Origin: Roseibium album
GTDB lineage: Bacteria > Pseudomonadota > Alphaproteobacteria > Rhizobiales > Stappiaceae
Direction of reading: 5' to 3'
Assembly (NCBI GenBank): GCA_001404055.1
Contig: CXTY01000027.1
Coordinates: forward strand, 5,001 to 67,699
DNA length: 62,699 bases
A program made the position numbers and the translations under genes. Every line of letters begins with the position of its first letter. Positions within the stretch are counted from its first letter, which is position 1. Below the pieces are notes generated by a model. That model was not told the DNA's origin and searched no databases. It saw only the letters and a program-made list of their open reading frames with translations. This document shows positions 1 through 9,173 of this stretch, piece by piece.

Positions 1-564
1 AAAGAAAGTCAGTTGGTGATCGAATATATCGGTCACCGGCGGAAGATAATCATCGGATCGGGCATTTTCGCCTGGCGTGTAACACAAAACGGCGCCTGCC
101 TGATGAAAGGCAACAGCTTCATAAAACGCAGGATCGTCGACCCGGCCCGTGAGATTGACAACACCAGCACCAGCTTCCACAAGCGCCACACCAACTTCAG
201 GATGATACGTTTCGACAGAAACCAGAATGTTATCTGCCGCAAGTGCCTTCACAAGGGGCCTCATGCGGTCGATCTGTTGTTCTACCGAAACCAAGTCTGC
301 TGTATCGCCAGTCGATTCCGCACCGATATCCACCATCGCAGCACCTTCCAGTGTCATGCGACGCCCGCGATAAAGCGCTGCCTCGAACGTGTGACAAACG
401 GTTTCGCGATAAGTGCTGTCTGGAGACAGGTTGAGAACACCCATTTGATAGGTCTTGTCCTCGAAGCGACGACCGAATTTTGGAAACTCGAATGTCTGGA
501 TAGGCGTCTCTAGCGCCTCACGATATTTGAGCCACAGTGGCAGCAGGCGGTCAGCGGAAATCAT
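1..564 (-). CDS. folP: Dihydropteroate synthase-like protein (FolP family), 3' end beyond the window
   Basis: 188 codons are visible; the gene runs off the left edge. The pterin-binding TIM-barrel signature is present in divergent form: MGVLNLSPDS (classical FolP has MGI[LI]NVTPDSFS) followed by MVDIGAESTG (classical DIGGESTRPG). DHPS joins a dihydropterin pyrophosphate to p-aminobenzoate in folate synthesis. An unusual 40-residue lead precedes the first motif. The ATG at 564 follows AGGAGC about 11 nt upstream. It lies 85 bp downstream of the folB-like gene on the same strand, so a pterin operon is likely. Because both motifs are altered, it may act in a modified-pterin pathway (for example a methanopterin-type cofactor) rather than be the housekeeping enzyme; that is inference. 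Confidence 0.75.
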   Translation of the reverse strand, partial: MISADRLLPLWLKYREALETPIQTFEFPKFGRRFEDKTYQMGVLNLSPDSTYRETVCHTFEAALYRGRRMTLEGAAMVDIGAESTGDTADLVSVEQQIDRMRPLVKALAADNILVSVETYHPEVGVALVEAGAGVVNLTGRVDDPAFYEAVAFHQAGAVLCYTPGENARSDDYLPPVTDIFDHQLTFF

Positions 565-649
565 TCTAAGACAAAGCTCCTAAAATACGGCCCCATAAGT
601 CAGTCAGTTTTCGGGCAATTAGGCAAGATCAACATCTGGGTACGAAATA

Positions 650-1051
650 TCAGGTCCGCCTGCGGCTTATGCGAATGCCCACGCCGGCAGCGTCTTCGAA
701 GATCTCTGGTTTGGTAACCCTGACGGTGACTTGCTCCGCCAACGGATTTTCAAGGACGAATTCCGCAATGGCTTCTGCCCAATCCTCCACCAGTTCAATG
801 TGCTCTCCGTTCGCAGCCTTCTCCTGGATGAAAGTCACCGTATCCGCGTAGGACACGTAAGAGCCGGTCTCCCGAACGATTTGCCGGTAGCCTGAAACCG
901 TCAGGATCTCGACATCAAAGCGAACCGCTTGTGTCTGCCCCTTTTCGCTTTCCAACACACCTATATGTACAGGTATCAGGAGCCCATCAATCAGGATCAC
1001 ATCCTGACCGTTCTCTTTGAGCGCGTGCGGGTTTCCAAAGGCTTCAGACAT
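650..1051 (-). CDS. folB: Dihydroneopterin aldolase-like protein
   Basis: 133 residues, close to the usual FolB length of about 120. FolB cleaves 7,8-dihydroneopterin to hydroxymethyl-dihydropterin and glycolaldehyde in the cytoplasm. Visible hallmarks are the tunnelling-fold start (VILIDGLLIPVHIGVLESE), a central SYADTV segment, and the C-terminal strand VTVRVTKPEIF carrying the conserved lysine. The ATG at 1051 was chosen over an in-frame start at 1117 because AGGA lies 7 nt upstream and the extra 22 residues are not family-like. The folP-like gene follows on the same strand. The same fold also contains dihydromonapterin epimerases, so the exact reaction is not certain. Confidence 0.8.
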   Translation of the reverse strand: MSEAFGNPHALKENGQDVILIDGLLIPVHIGVLESEKGQTQAVRFDVEILTVSGYRQIVRETGSYVSYADTVTFIQEKAANGEHIELVEDWAEAIAEFVLENPLAEQVTVRVTKPEIFEDAAGVGIRISRRRT

Positions 1052-1252
1052 TGAGTTTCCTGCTGAGTGGAGTGGAACAACAACAGTCTTGATTGACCAA
1101 GTCGTGCAATCAATCAATTCAGATAAAATTGATGCACCACTCTAAAAGCGCTGGCACTTATAGCCAATCCGGTCCTGTCCAGGCTGTTTCTGTTCCAGAA
1201 CAGTGGTAGCCACCTCGGTGACTTCGTCAATTGCCTGATGTTTTTCGCAGAA

Positions 1253-2437
1253 TTAATTGGTTGCCGTTGTATCCACCTGCGTTAACACATCGACGGCCCG
1301 TGTCACACCGCGTAACTCACTCAATCCCCGCAAACGCCCGATGGCCGGATATCCGGGTGTCGTGGAACCGAGGAGGTCGTTCAAGATACGGTGTCCATGG
1401 TCTGGCCGCATCGGGATCTTCTTGTTGGAACGGGTTTCCAGCTGCCGCAATGCTTGGATGATCGCCACCATATCGATGTTGCCCTCCAGATGCGCATCTT
1501 CGTGAAAACTGCGCGGATCAGCTTCCCTTCTTGTCGCTCTTAAATGTGCAAAATGAATACGATCTCCCAGGGTCTCTATAATGGCAGGGATATCATTGTC
1601 CGGATGTACACCCAAAGAACCGGTACAAAGCGTGAAACCGTGCACCTGAGACTTGTGCATATCAAAAATTCGCAAAAGATCTTCTTGCGAACATACGATA
1701 CGTGGCAATCCGAACAGGGAGCGTGGTGGATCGTCTGGGTGAAGCGCGAGCATTACACCCGTCTCTTCCGCAGCCGGAACGACGATCTCAAGAAAGTTTC
1801 TCAAGTTTTCAAACAGCTGTTCCCGGTCAATATCCCGATAAGTTTCCAGGACGTTCCGGAAGCTCTCAAGAGTATAACTCTCCTCTGATCCCGGCAGACC
1901 GGCGATAATATTGGCCGTCAGCTTTTCACGCGATACTTCATCGCGCACAGCGATCCAAGTCTCAGCAGCCTTGATCTCATCTGCCGAATAGTCGCTTTGG
2001 GCACTTTCACGCTTCAATATGAAAAGATCGAACGCCGCATAGGCAGCAAATTCAAAACGCAGAGCGGTTGCTCCGTCGGCAAGTTCAAAGTCCAGATCCG
2101 TTCGGGTCCAGTCCAGCACCGGCATGAAATTATAGCAGATCGTTTTGACGCCCTGCCTTGCAAGCGCCCTGACTGTCTCAGCCCAGTTTTGAGCCCAGCG
2201 CTCCCAACCCGGCGCGCCTGTTTTGATATCTTCATGAACAGGAATACTCTCGGTGACTGTCCAGGTCAGCCCTGCGTCTTCTATCATCTGACGGCGTGCG
2301 GCGATTTCTTCTTCCGGCCAAAAAGTTCCGTTGGGGATTTCGTGCAAGGCGGTGACAATACCGGTTGCACCGGTTTGGCGGATATCCTTCAAGGATATCG
2401 GATCCTCAGGACCGAACCAGCGCCAGCATTCAATCAT
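1253..2437 (-). CDS. uxuA: Mannonate dehydratase
   Basis: 394 residues, the same length as E. coli UxuA. The enzyme dehydrates D-mannonate to 2-keto-3-deoxygluconate in hexuronate catabolism. The N-terminus MIECWRWFGPEDPISL is characteristic, as are KTICYNFMPVLDWTRTDL, the metal-site region MLALHPDDPPRSLFGLPRIV and the C-terminal MRPDHGHRILND. The ATG at 2437 begins this motif; an in-frame extension to 2596 adds basic, non-conserved residues and was rejected. It stands alone: no uxuB, transporter or KDG kinase gene lies beside it in this window. Confidence 0.95.
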   Translation of the reverse strand: MIECWRWFGPEDPISLKDIRQTGATGIVTALHEIPNGTFWPEEEIAARRQMIEDAGLTWTVTESIPVHEDIKTGAPGWERWAQNWAETVRALARQGVKTICYNFMPVLDWTRTDLDFELADGATALRFEFAAYAAFDLFILKRESAQSDYSADEIKAAETWIAVRDEVSREKLTANIIAGLPGSEESYTLESFRNVLETYRDIDREQLFENLRNFLEIVVPAAEETGVMLALHPDDPPRSLFGLPRIVCSQEDLLRIFDMHKSQVHGFTLCTGSLGVHPDNDIPAIIETLGDRIHFAHLRATRREADPRSFHEDAHLEGNIDMVAIIQALRQLETRSNKKIPMRPDHGHRILNDLLGSTTPGYPAIGRLRGLSELRGVTRAVDVLTQVDTTATN

Positions 2438-2938
2438 CGCATCTTGTCTTTCTCGTTTGTATCGTGACGAAAATGCAGAAGCGCGGAAACAACCGTTGGG
2501 CTTCGTTGACTTTATCCACTTCCAGTAGCCCTGTGATCTAGATATTACCTTTGAATAAGTATCACATCTACATCGGCATAGCGGCTTTGTACGCACTTGA
2601 CCGATGCGCTCTAGACTTCATGATAGAGGTCTGCGTTGAAGAATATAATCGGCAACTCAACGTTCCGCAGAATTCTTCGAATGCTTCCAGCTTGGAGCTG
2701 TTGAAGCAGCTCAGGTCCAGAGTACTGGTAGCATCAGCTGCATGAACACACTCTATGTGCTAGGTTGAGCGTTGGCGTAGATCCCGATTTTCTGATCGCC
2801 ATAGGTCGCCTCGTTCCATCGCTCGACCATGAATTCAATGTACTAATAAAGCTGACGGTTTTCAGGGTTGCTGTAAACAACGCGGGAGATTGGTTCACGC
2901 ATGTAATCAAGAAATGAATAACAGTGCCAGATCTTCGA
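2438..2938. other. Intergenic region with a possible decayed reading frame
   Basis: No intact gene was found. On the minus strand, 2753-2938 reads as plausible protein (MREPISRVVYSNPENRQLY, stop, YIEFMVERWNEATYGDQ) with one in-frame TAG at 2843-2845 where CAG would restore a Gln. I do not recognise the peptide. It could be a gene remnant or chance. The rest (2438-2750) is presumably the upstream region of uxuA; no clear promoter was seen. Confidence 0.3.
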
Positions 2939-3184
2939 TCAGGCAGCCTTCACAGGTTCTTCCATGTCCTTGAGCATCTTGCGTGCTCTCGGACATTGCA
3001 GCTTGTCGCGCAAGGGGCTGTCCGGATCGACATCCTTCTGACAGACAACACATTTGTCGGCACCGGAAATAGCATTCAGCCCGCCACAGCTTCCCTTGAT
3101 CGTTTTTCCCATGAACATGACGCCGAGCGACATGCCGGTGACGACAAGAATAAGAATTGCAAAGGCGAGAATAAAAGTTGCCAT
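2939..3184 (-). CDS. nqrM: Na+-NQR maturation protein NqrM
   Basis: 81 residues (DUF539 family). One N-terminal membrane helix (about residues 2-22) is followed by a cysteine-bearing soluble tail: GKTIKGSCGGL, then CVVC, then a further Cys near position 64. Four Cys in this arrangement are the NqrM hallmark. NqrM is needed for assembly of the Na+-translocating NADH:quinone reductase, by established work probably for delivery of the membrane-buried iron centre between NqrD and NqrE. It lies 30 bp downstream of apbE and divergent from the nqr operon, which fits this role. Confidence 0.92.
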   Translation of the reverse strand: MATFILAFAILILVVTGMSLGVMFMGKTIKGSCGGLNAISGADKCVVCQKDVDPDSPLRDKLQCPRARKMLKDMEEPVKAA

Positions 3185-3214
3185 GAGGTTTTCTACAAGA
3201 AGCCGATTACCAAA

Positions 3215-4246
3215 TTATTTCTCGTTCATAAGCGCCTGAAACGCGCTGCTCGTCTCAGTTACATATGGAGCAGAAGCGTCTTTTCCACCATGTGAAATGA
3301 AATAAACTGCAATATTGTTGGCTTCCGCAACTTCAAGACCCTTTTTGTTGCCAAGAACCAGCATGGCTGTTGCCCAGGCGTCTGCCATCATCGCGTTTTC
3401 GGCAACAACACTGACGGACGTTGATTGGTGCGTGATCGGCCGCCCGGTTGTCGGGTCAATAATGTGGGAATAGCGCACACCATCATGCTCGATAAAATTC
3501 CGGTAGTCGCCGGACGTCGCAAGGCCGCGGTCTTCAATCGCCACGACAAGCTCGACCGTCTTTTCGCCCGGTTCAGGCTTTTCAATGCCGATTTTCCAGG
3601 CTTCACCCTTTTCATTGTTTCCGGCTGCAACAAGATCACCGCCGATTTCAACCATGTAGTTTTCGATACCGAGCGCCTTCAGCTTGGCAGCCACCGCATC
3701 AATGCCAAAGCCTTTGGCGATTGCTGACAGGTTGATGCCCACTTCAGCAGCAGATTTCGAAATCGTGGAGGCTTCCGAATCCAGGTTCAAAACTTCGGTC
3801 TGGCCGACAAAATTCAACGCAGATGAAATGTCATCGTCGGAAGGCACGGGATCTTCAGGCTTACGGGGACCGAACCCCCAGAGCTCGATCAATGGGCCCA
3901 GAGTCACATCGAACTTTCCGTCACTGAGACGATGAACGTCGTTCGCTGCGGCCATTACGGTCACGAAATCCTGCGACGCTTTTACCGGCCCCGTTTCGCT
4001 GGAAACGTTGAACAGGGTCACCTCGGACTTCTTGTCCCAATTCGACATCTTGGAATTGACGTCGGCCAGAACCGTTTCAACGTCAGCCGCAAGAGCGGTT
4101 TCGGAAACATCATCGGGAACACCTACAGCCGTGATGTTGTAAGTGGTTCCCATGGTTTTTCCTGACAAATTCAGGACCTTGGGAGCCTCTTCCGCCATGC
4201 ATGCAGACAGGACCAAAGTTACAAGAAGAGCGACAACTTTTTTCAT
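3215..4246 (-). CDS. apbE: FAD:protein FMN transferase, lipoprotein
   Basis: 343 residues. It transfers FMN from FAD to a Thr in target proteins such as NqrB and NqrC, in the periplasm. The start MKKVVALLVTLVLSAC is a lipoprotein signal with lipobox LSAC. Family motifs are VEIGGDLVAAG, GLATSGDYRNF and the Mg2+/FAD-binding SHIIDPTTGRP. The ATG at 4246 opens the signal peptide; a longer in-frame start at 4291 would bury it and was rejected. Its neighbours are nqrM downstream and nqrA divergent upstream, so substrate and modifying enzyme genes are side by side. Confidence 0.95.
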   Translation of the reverse strand: MKKVVALLVTLVLSACMAEEAPKVLNLSGKTMGTTYNITAVGVPDDVSETALAADVETVLADVNSKMSNWDKKSEVTLFNVSSETGPVKASQDFVTVMAAANDVHRLSDGKFDVTLGPLIELWGFGPRKPEDPVPSDDDISSALNFVGQTEVLNLDSEASTISKSAAEVGINLSAIAKGFGIDAVAAKLKALGIENYMVEIGGDLVAAGNNEKGEAWKIGIEKPEPGEKTVELVVAIEDRGLATSGDYRNFIEHDGVRYSHIIDPTTGRPITHQSTSVSVVAENAMMADAWATAMLVLGNKKGLEVAEANNIAVYFISHGGKDASAPYVTETSSAFQALMNEK

Positions 4247-4481
4247 GATGTCCAATTTCGATCTTTTTGGTCCCGAGGCGACAAATGCCAAGAGAGCGTT
4301 AACCTAGCGCGGTACATAGTCCGGCTACAGACGGTCGCAGGTATGAATTAACCGGCTGATACTGTTTTTTCGGCTGAAACGCCAGTTGTTTTTCCGCTGA
4401 AATTGCAATAAACGCTGAGGAGACGGCCTAATGGTGGAAGCCAGCCAATTGCTTTGCGGCCTGTAGTCTCACCATCACACT

Positions 4482-4513
4482 TTGACGCTTTAAACTGCGG
4501 CCCTAAGTACAAT
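4482..4513 (+). promoter_or_regulatory. Candidate promoter of the nqr operon
   Basis: In the 284-bp gap between divergent apbE and nqrA, TTGACG (4482-4487) is followed by TAAGTA (4504-4509, spacing 16) and by TACAAT (4508-4513, spacing 20). Either could be a -10 element. The nqrA ATG is at 4531. This is weak motif evidence only. Confidence 0.3.
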
Positions 4514-4530
4514 GTCGCAGCAGGTTTGAG

Positions 4531-5874
4531 ATGGATATAAAAAAGATTAAAAAAGGTCTGGACCTGCCCATCGAAGGCGCTCCGGAACAAAAAATACACC
4601 AGGGACCCAAGCTTGGTTCTGTCGGCCTGATCGGACTGGACCAAATTGGTCTCAAGCCGAAGATGCTTGTTCAGGATCAGGAAGAGGTCAAACGCGGCAC
4701 GCCCTTGTTCTTTCACAAGGACAATCCCGAGGCTGTCGTCGTGTCGCCGGTCACTGGCCGCGTACGCGCTGTCAATCGCGGTGCCAGGCGTGTCCTGCAA
4801 AGTGTCGTCATCGACATTGATGACGCCGAAGACAAGGGAATTGAATTCGGCACATTGGCGGACGATGCTTCCGCTGAAGAGGTCACTGATAAACTTTGTG
4901 CCGCAGGGCTCTGGACGTCTTTCAGAACACGGCCTTATTCCAAGATCCCTCACCGCTCAAGCAAAGCTCTCGCGATCTATGTAACGGCACTGGATAGCGA
5001 ACCGCTCGCAGCCGATGCAGACTTGATCATCGCCGAGCGTGCCGAGGATTTCGAAAAAGGCCTTCTGGCCATCTCGAAACTTACCGACGGGCCGACTTAT
5101 CTCTGCCAGTCCGGCAAACCATCCTTTGACGGCTCAAAGGTCAGCGGTGTGATAGCGGTAGGATTTTCTGGCCCGCATCCATCCGGGTTGCCGGGCACAC
5201 ATATGCATTTCCTGACGCCACCGCAGGCCGAAGCACCGGTCTGGACAATTTCCTACCAGGATGTCCTGACCATCGGCGCGCTGGCACGCACAGGCTATCT
5301 TGATCCCAGCATCGTCATCTCCCTTTGTGGACCTTATGCGGCACGCCCGCGGCTTATCAGAACCGTGTTTGGGGCTTCGACAGCAGATTTGATCGACGGT
5401 GAGATCAAGGGCGACGGTATCACACGGGTGTTGTCAGGCTCTGTTCTTAGCGGCCGTGAAGCTGACGGTCCTCTTGCCTATATTGGACGCTATCACCGGC
5501 AGGTCTCCCTCATAGAGGAAGACAACAAGCAAATTACGCTCGGCTGGATCCTTCCTATGCCAAGCAAATATGCTGTCCAGCCGGTTCTTGGCTCTGCGTT
5601 CTCCAAGAAACTCTATGCACTAACCAGCAATCTGAATGGTGGGCGGCGTGCGATGGTTCCAACGGGAACCTTTGAAGAACTGATGCCACAGGACTATCTG
5701 CCGACCCAATTGCTGCGGGCTCTTCTGATCAAGGACACAGACACAGCGCAAGCGCTGGGTGCTCTTGAACTCGATGAAGAGGACCTGGGTCTCGTCGGCT
5801 TTGCCTGTCCGGCGAAATATGAATATGGCCTTGCCCTCCGCGAGTGCCTTGAAAAGATTGAAAAGGAGGGCTGA
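4531..5874 (+). CDS. nqrA: Na+-translocating NADH:quinone reductase subunit A
   Basis: 447 residues, the usual NqrA length. This is the peripheral cytoplasmic subunit of the sodium-pumping NADH dehydrogenase, implicated in quinone binding. The N-terminus MDIKKIKKGLDLPIEGAPEQ and the following Rnf-C-like barrel-sandwich segment (FFHKDNPEAVVVSPVTGRV) are typical, as is the conserved GFSGPHPSGLPGTHMHFL. It is the first of six genes in the order nqrABCDEF. The start is set by the family N-terminus, with GCAGG/TTTGAG just upstream. Confidence 0.97.
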   Translation: MDIKKIKKGLDLPIEGAPEQKIHQGPKLGSVGLIGLDQIGLKPKMLVQDQEEVKRGTPLFFHKDNPEAVVVSPVTGRVRAVNRGARRVLQSVVIDIDDAEDKGIEFGTLADDASAEEVTDKLCAAGLWTSFRTRPYSKIPHRSSKALAIYVTALDSEPLAADADLIIAERAEDFEKGLLAISKLTDGPTYLCQSGKPSFDGSKVSGVIAVGFSGPHPSGLPGTHMHFLTPPQAEAPVWTISYQDVLTIGALARTGYLDPSIVISLCGPYAARPRLIRTVFGASTADLIDGEIKGDGITRVLSGSVLSGREADGPLAYIGRYHRQVSLIEEDNKQITLGWILPMPSKYAVQPVLGSAFSKKLYALTSNLNGGRRAMVPTGTFEELMPQDYLPTQLLRALLIKDTDTAQALGALELDEEDLGLVGFACPAKYEYGLALRECLEKIEKEG

Positions 5875-5878
5875 TCCT

Positions 5879-7087
5879 TTGGGGCTACGCAATCTCTTTG
5901 ACCGTATCGAACCCCTTTTTGAAAAGGGCGGAAAATACGAGAAACTGTTCCCCATCTACGAGATGGTGGAATCTTTCATCTACACGCCGAAGACCGTAAC
6001 CAAGAACGCACCACACGTGCGCAGTTACGTCGATATGAAGCGGATCATGACCTATGTGGTCATCGCCACGATCCCTTGCATATTCTTCTCCTGGTACAAC
6101 ACGGGTTGGCAGGCGAATTCGGCAATCGCAACGCTTGGTGCAGCTTCCGAAACCGGTTGGCGCATCTGGCTCTTGAAGGCCTTCAGCATTGGCCTTGATC
6201 CGTCCAGCATCTTTGCAAATATGTTCCATGGGGCGCTCTATTTCTTCCCCATCTACATAACGACGCTGGTTGTTGGCGGTATATTTGAAGTTATCTTCGC
6301 GACAGTCCGTCGCCACGAGGTCAACGAGGGCTTCCTGGTCACCTCCATGCTCTACACGCTTATCCTGCCGGCCTCTGCGCCGCTATGGCAGGTTGCGCTT
6401 GGCATTATTTTCGGCGTTGTCATTGGCAAGGAAGTCTTTGGCGGAACCGGCAAGAACTTCCTCAACCCGGCCCTGACCGGCCGTGCGTTCCTCTATTTCG
6501 CCTATCCTGCACAAATGTCGGGGGACGCTATCTGGACACCCGTCGATGGGTTTTCCGGGGCAACAGCGCTCTCCGTCAGCGCATCGCAGGGGTATCAGGA
6601 TCTGGCAGCTGCCGGCATCACCTGGATGGATGCTTTCCTTGGCTTCATGCAGGGCAGTCTCGGTGAAACATCGACACTCGCATGCCTGCTCGGCCTGGTA
6701 TTCCTGCTTGCCACCAAGATCGCTAACTGGCGTCTGGTCGTCGGCTGTCTTGCAGGCATGATCGGCTTCTCGCTTCTGCTGAACACTATTGGTTCCAATA
6801 CCAATCCGATGTTCTCCATGCCGTGGTACTGGCATCTTGTTGTCGGGGGCTACGCGTTCGGCCTTGTTTTCATGGTGACCGAACCTGTATCGGCATCTCA
6901 CACCAATGTCGGGCGGTACTTCTATGGAGCCCTCATCGGCGTAATGGTCGTGCTGATCCGCGTCATCAACCCGGCATTTCCGGAAGGCATGATGCTCGCC
7001 ATTCTTTTTGCAAACGTGTTTGCACCGCTGATCGACTATTTCGTCGTGCAGGCGAATATCAAGCGGAGGATGCGCCGTTATGGCTGA
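5879..7087 (+). CDS. nqrB: Na+-translocating NADH:quinone reductase subunit B
   Basis: 402 residues. This integral membrane subunit carries covalent FMN and riboflavin and is the core of the sodium pump. I place the start at TTG 5879, four bases after the nqrA stop, because GGAGGG lies 8 nt upstream and the protein then begins MGLRNLFDRIEPLFEKGGKY, the family N-terminus. An upstream ATG at 5759 lies inside nqrA. The flavinylation motif DGFSGATALS puts FMN on Thr229, to be attached by ApbE. About ten membrane helices are visible. It overlaps nqrC by 8 nt. Confidence 0.96.
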   Translation: MGLRNLFDRIEPLFEKGGKYEKLFPIYEMVESFIYTPKTVTKNAPHVRSYVDMKRIMTYVVIATIPCIFFSWYNTGWQANSAIATLGAASETGWRIWLLKAFSIGLDPSSIFANMFHGALYFFPIYITTLVVGGIFEVIFATVRRHEVNEGFLVTSMLYTLILPASAPLWQVALGIIFGVVIGKEVFGGTGKNFLNPALTGRAFLYFAYPAQMSGDAIWTPVDGFSGATALSVSASQGYQDLAAAGITWMDAFLGFMQGSLGETSTLACLLGLVFLLATKIANWRLVVGCLAGMIGFSLLLNTIGSNTNPMFSMPWYWHLVVGGYAFGLVFMVTEPVSASHTNVGRYFYGALIGVMVVLIRVINPAFPEGMMLAILFANVFAPLIDYFVVQANIKRRMRRYG

Positions 7088-7898
7088 TCAATCTCCAAGT
7101 TCCGAGGCCCCAAAGGGCTTCCTTCGGAAATTCCAGGATCTTCCTACGGACTCAATTCCGAAAACCCTTTTTGTTGCTGTAACTCTGTGCCTGTTCGCCT
7201 CCATGATCGTATCCATCGCAGCGGTCTCGCTGCGACCGATTCAGGAGGAAAACAAGCTCCGGGACAAACGGATCAATATCCTGCAGGTCGCCGGTGTCTA
7301 CGATCCAAGCCAGAATGTTCGCGAGGCTTTCCAGGCCTTCGAACCTCAGGTTCTGGATCTGACAACCGGCAAATTCACCGATGACTTTGACGCGGCTACC
7401 TTTGATGATCGCGCTGCTTCGAAGAATCCGGAATTGAGCCGCAGCTTGACAGATGACCCCGCAGGCATTGGACGTCAGTCGAACTTCAAGACCATCTATC
7501 TTCTGCGCACCGATGATGGCGCAATCGACAAGGTTATCCTGCCGGTTCACGGCTATGGCCTCTGGTCGACACTTTATGGGTTCATCGCACTTGAAGCCGA
7601 CGGTAACGACATTTTCGGCCTGCAGTTCTACCAGCATGCGGAAACACCGGGTCTTGGTGCAGAGGTCGATAACCCGCGCTGGAAAGCCCTTTGGAGCGGC
7701 AAGAAGCTGCGGGACGAAAATGGCGACCTGCAGATTACCGTCGACAAGTCTGCTCCGGCAGCCGGCATTGAATATCATGTCGATGCAATTGCCGGCGCGA
7801 CACTTACATCTCGCGGCGTCGATAACCTTGTGAAATTCTGGATGGGCAAGGAGGGTTACGCAACCTTCCTGAGCAACCTTCAAGCAGGAGAGGTCTGA
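7080..7898 (+). CDS. nqrC: Na+-translocating NADH:quinone reductase subunit C
   Basis: 272 residues. One N-terminal helix (about residues 29-52, TLFVAVTLCLFASMIVSIAA) anchors a periplasmic FMN-binding domain. The motif DAIAGATLTSRGV carries the FMN acceptor Thr241, a substrate of ApbE. NqrC relays electrons between the membrane centres of the complex. The start at 7080 overlaps the end of nqrB by 8 nt, and the stop overlaps the nqrD start by one base, which indicates translational coupling. Confidence 0.96.
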   Translation: MADQSPSSEAPKGFLRKFQDLPTDSIPKTLFVAVTLCLFASMIVSIAAVSLRPIQEENKLRDKRINILQVAGVYDPSQNVREAFQAFEPQVLDLTTGKFTDDFDAATFDDRAASKNPELSRSLTDDPAGIGRQSNFKTIYLLRTDDGAIDKVILPVHGYGLWSTLYGFIALEADGNDIFGLQFYQHAETPGLGAEVDNPRWKALWSGKKLRDENGDLQITVDKSAPAAGIEYHVDAIAGATLTSRGVDNLVKFWMGKEGYATFLSNLQAGEV

Positions 7899-8551
7899 TG
7901 GCACACAAGCACAGAGAGTTGCTCATCGATCCTTTGGTCGACAACAACCCGATCACGCTTCAGGTGCTCGGCATCTGTTCAGCGCTGGCGGTTACCTCTT
8001 CCCTCCAGGTCGCTTTCGTGATGGCGCTGGCGGTGACTGCCGTGACCGCGTTCGCGTCAATGTTCATTTCCATGCTGCGCAATCATATTCCGGGTTCCAT
8101 CCGGATCATTGTGCAGATGGTGATCATTGCTTCGCTGGTTATCCTGGTTGACCAGATCCTCAAGGCATTTGCCTACGAGATCTCCAAGACCCTTTCGGTT
8201 TTTGTCGGCCTCATCATCACCAACTGTATCGTGATGGGTCGCGCGGAAGCGTTTGCCATGAAGAACCCGCCAGTCGCGTCTTTCATGGATGGTATTGGCA
8301 ATGGACTTGGCTATGGCCTTATCCTGATGCTGGTCGGCGTCGTCCGAGAACTCCTCGGGGCAGGATCGCTGTTCGGCATAACCATCCTTGAGACCGTCAA
8401 CAACGGTGGATGGTATGTTCCCAACGGGCTGCTGCTACTGCCACCGTCTGCATTCTTCGTAATTGGTTTGCTGATCTGGGCGTTCCGTGCCTGGAAACCA
8501 CAGCAGGTTGAAGAGCGCGAATACAAAATCCAAACTGTTGAGGCTCATTGA
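7898..8551 (+). CDS. nqrD: Na+-translocating NADH:quinone reductase subunit D
   Basis: 217 residues, six predicted membrane helices. NqrD and NqrE are homologous and pack as an inverted pair holding an iron centre within the membrane. Family motifs are NNPITLQVLGICSALAVT near the N-terminus and the Cys-containing GLIITNCIVMGRAEAFA. The ATG shares one base with the nqrC stop, and the nqrE ATG shares one base with this stop. Confidence 0.96.
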   Translation: MAHKHRELLIDPLVDNNPITLQVLGICSALAVTSSLQVAFVMALAVTAVTAFASMFISMLRNHIPGSIRIIVQMVIIASLVILVDQILKAFAYEISKTLSVFVGLIITNCIVMGRAEAFAMKNPPVASFMDGIGNGLGYGLILMLVGVVRELLGAGSLFGITILETVNNGGWYVPNGLLLLPPSAFFVIGLLIWAFRAWKPQQVEEREYKIQTVEAH

Positions 8552-9159
8552 TGGAAGGCCTTATCTCCCTCGCCGTCAAAGCGATTTTCGTTGAAAATCT
8601 GGCGCTATCCTTCTTCCTCGGCATGTGTACTTTCATTGCCGTGTCGAAAAAGATCTCGACTGCGATCGGTCTCGGCATTTCGGTGATGGTCGTGCAGGCG
8701 ATCACAGTGCCGATGAACAACCTGCTGCTGACTTATCTCCTGAAGCCCGGTGCATTGGCCTGGGCCGGTTTCCCGGATGTCGATCTGACTTTCCTGGGAC
8801 TTATCTCATATATCGGCGTCATTGCCGCAATGGTTCAGATCCTGGAGATGATCCTCGATAAGTTCTTCCCGCCGCTCTACAACGCGCTCGGTATCTTCCT
8901 GCCGTTGATCACTGTGAACTGTGCGATCCTCGGGGGATCACTCTTCATGGTGGAGCGGAATTACGATTTCGCACAGGCGACGACTTACGGCCTCTCGTCC
9001 GGTTTCGGCTGGGCCCTGGCAATCACAGCCATGGCCGGTGTACGCGAGAAGCTGAAATACTCGGATGTCCCTGATGGCTTGCAAGGCCTGGGGATTACTT
9101 TCATCACCGCTGGACTGATGGCCATGGCCTTCATGTCATTCAGCGGCGTCAAGCTTTAA
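8551..9159 (+). CDS. nqrE: Na+-translocating NADH:quinone reductase subunit E
   Basis: 202 residues, six membrane helices. The sequence follows NqrE closely: MEGLISLAVKAIFVENLALS at the start, LPLITVNCAILGG with the iron-ligand Cys in the middle and LRGLGITFITAGLMA-type residues (here LQGLGITFITAGLMA) at the end. It is the partner of NqrD. The ATG at 8551 was preferred over a TTG three bases earlier because it gives the standard N-terminus and a one-base overlap with nqrD. Confidence 0.96.
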   Translation: MEGLISLAVKAIFVENLALSFFLGMCTFIAVSKKISTAIGLGISVMVVQAITVPMNNLLLTYLLKPGALAWAGFPDVDLTFLGLISYIGVIAAMVQILEMILDKFFPPLYNALGIFLPLITVNCAILGGSLFMVERNYDFAQATTYGLSSGFGWALAITAMAGVREKLKYSDVPDGLQGLGITFITAGLMAMAFMSFSGVKL

Positions 9160-9173
9160 GGGAGACGATCGGA

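Noticed and set aside
4348..4953. A 201-codon frame on the minus strand inside nqrA
   Set aside because: It lies opposite the unmistakable nqrA and has no family-like sequence; a shadow of codon bias.
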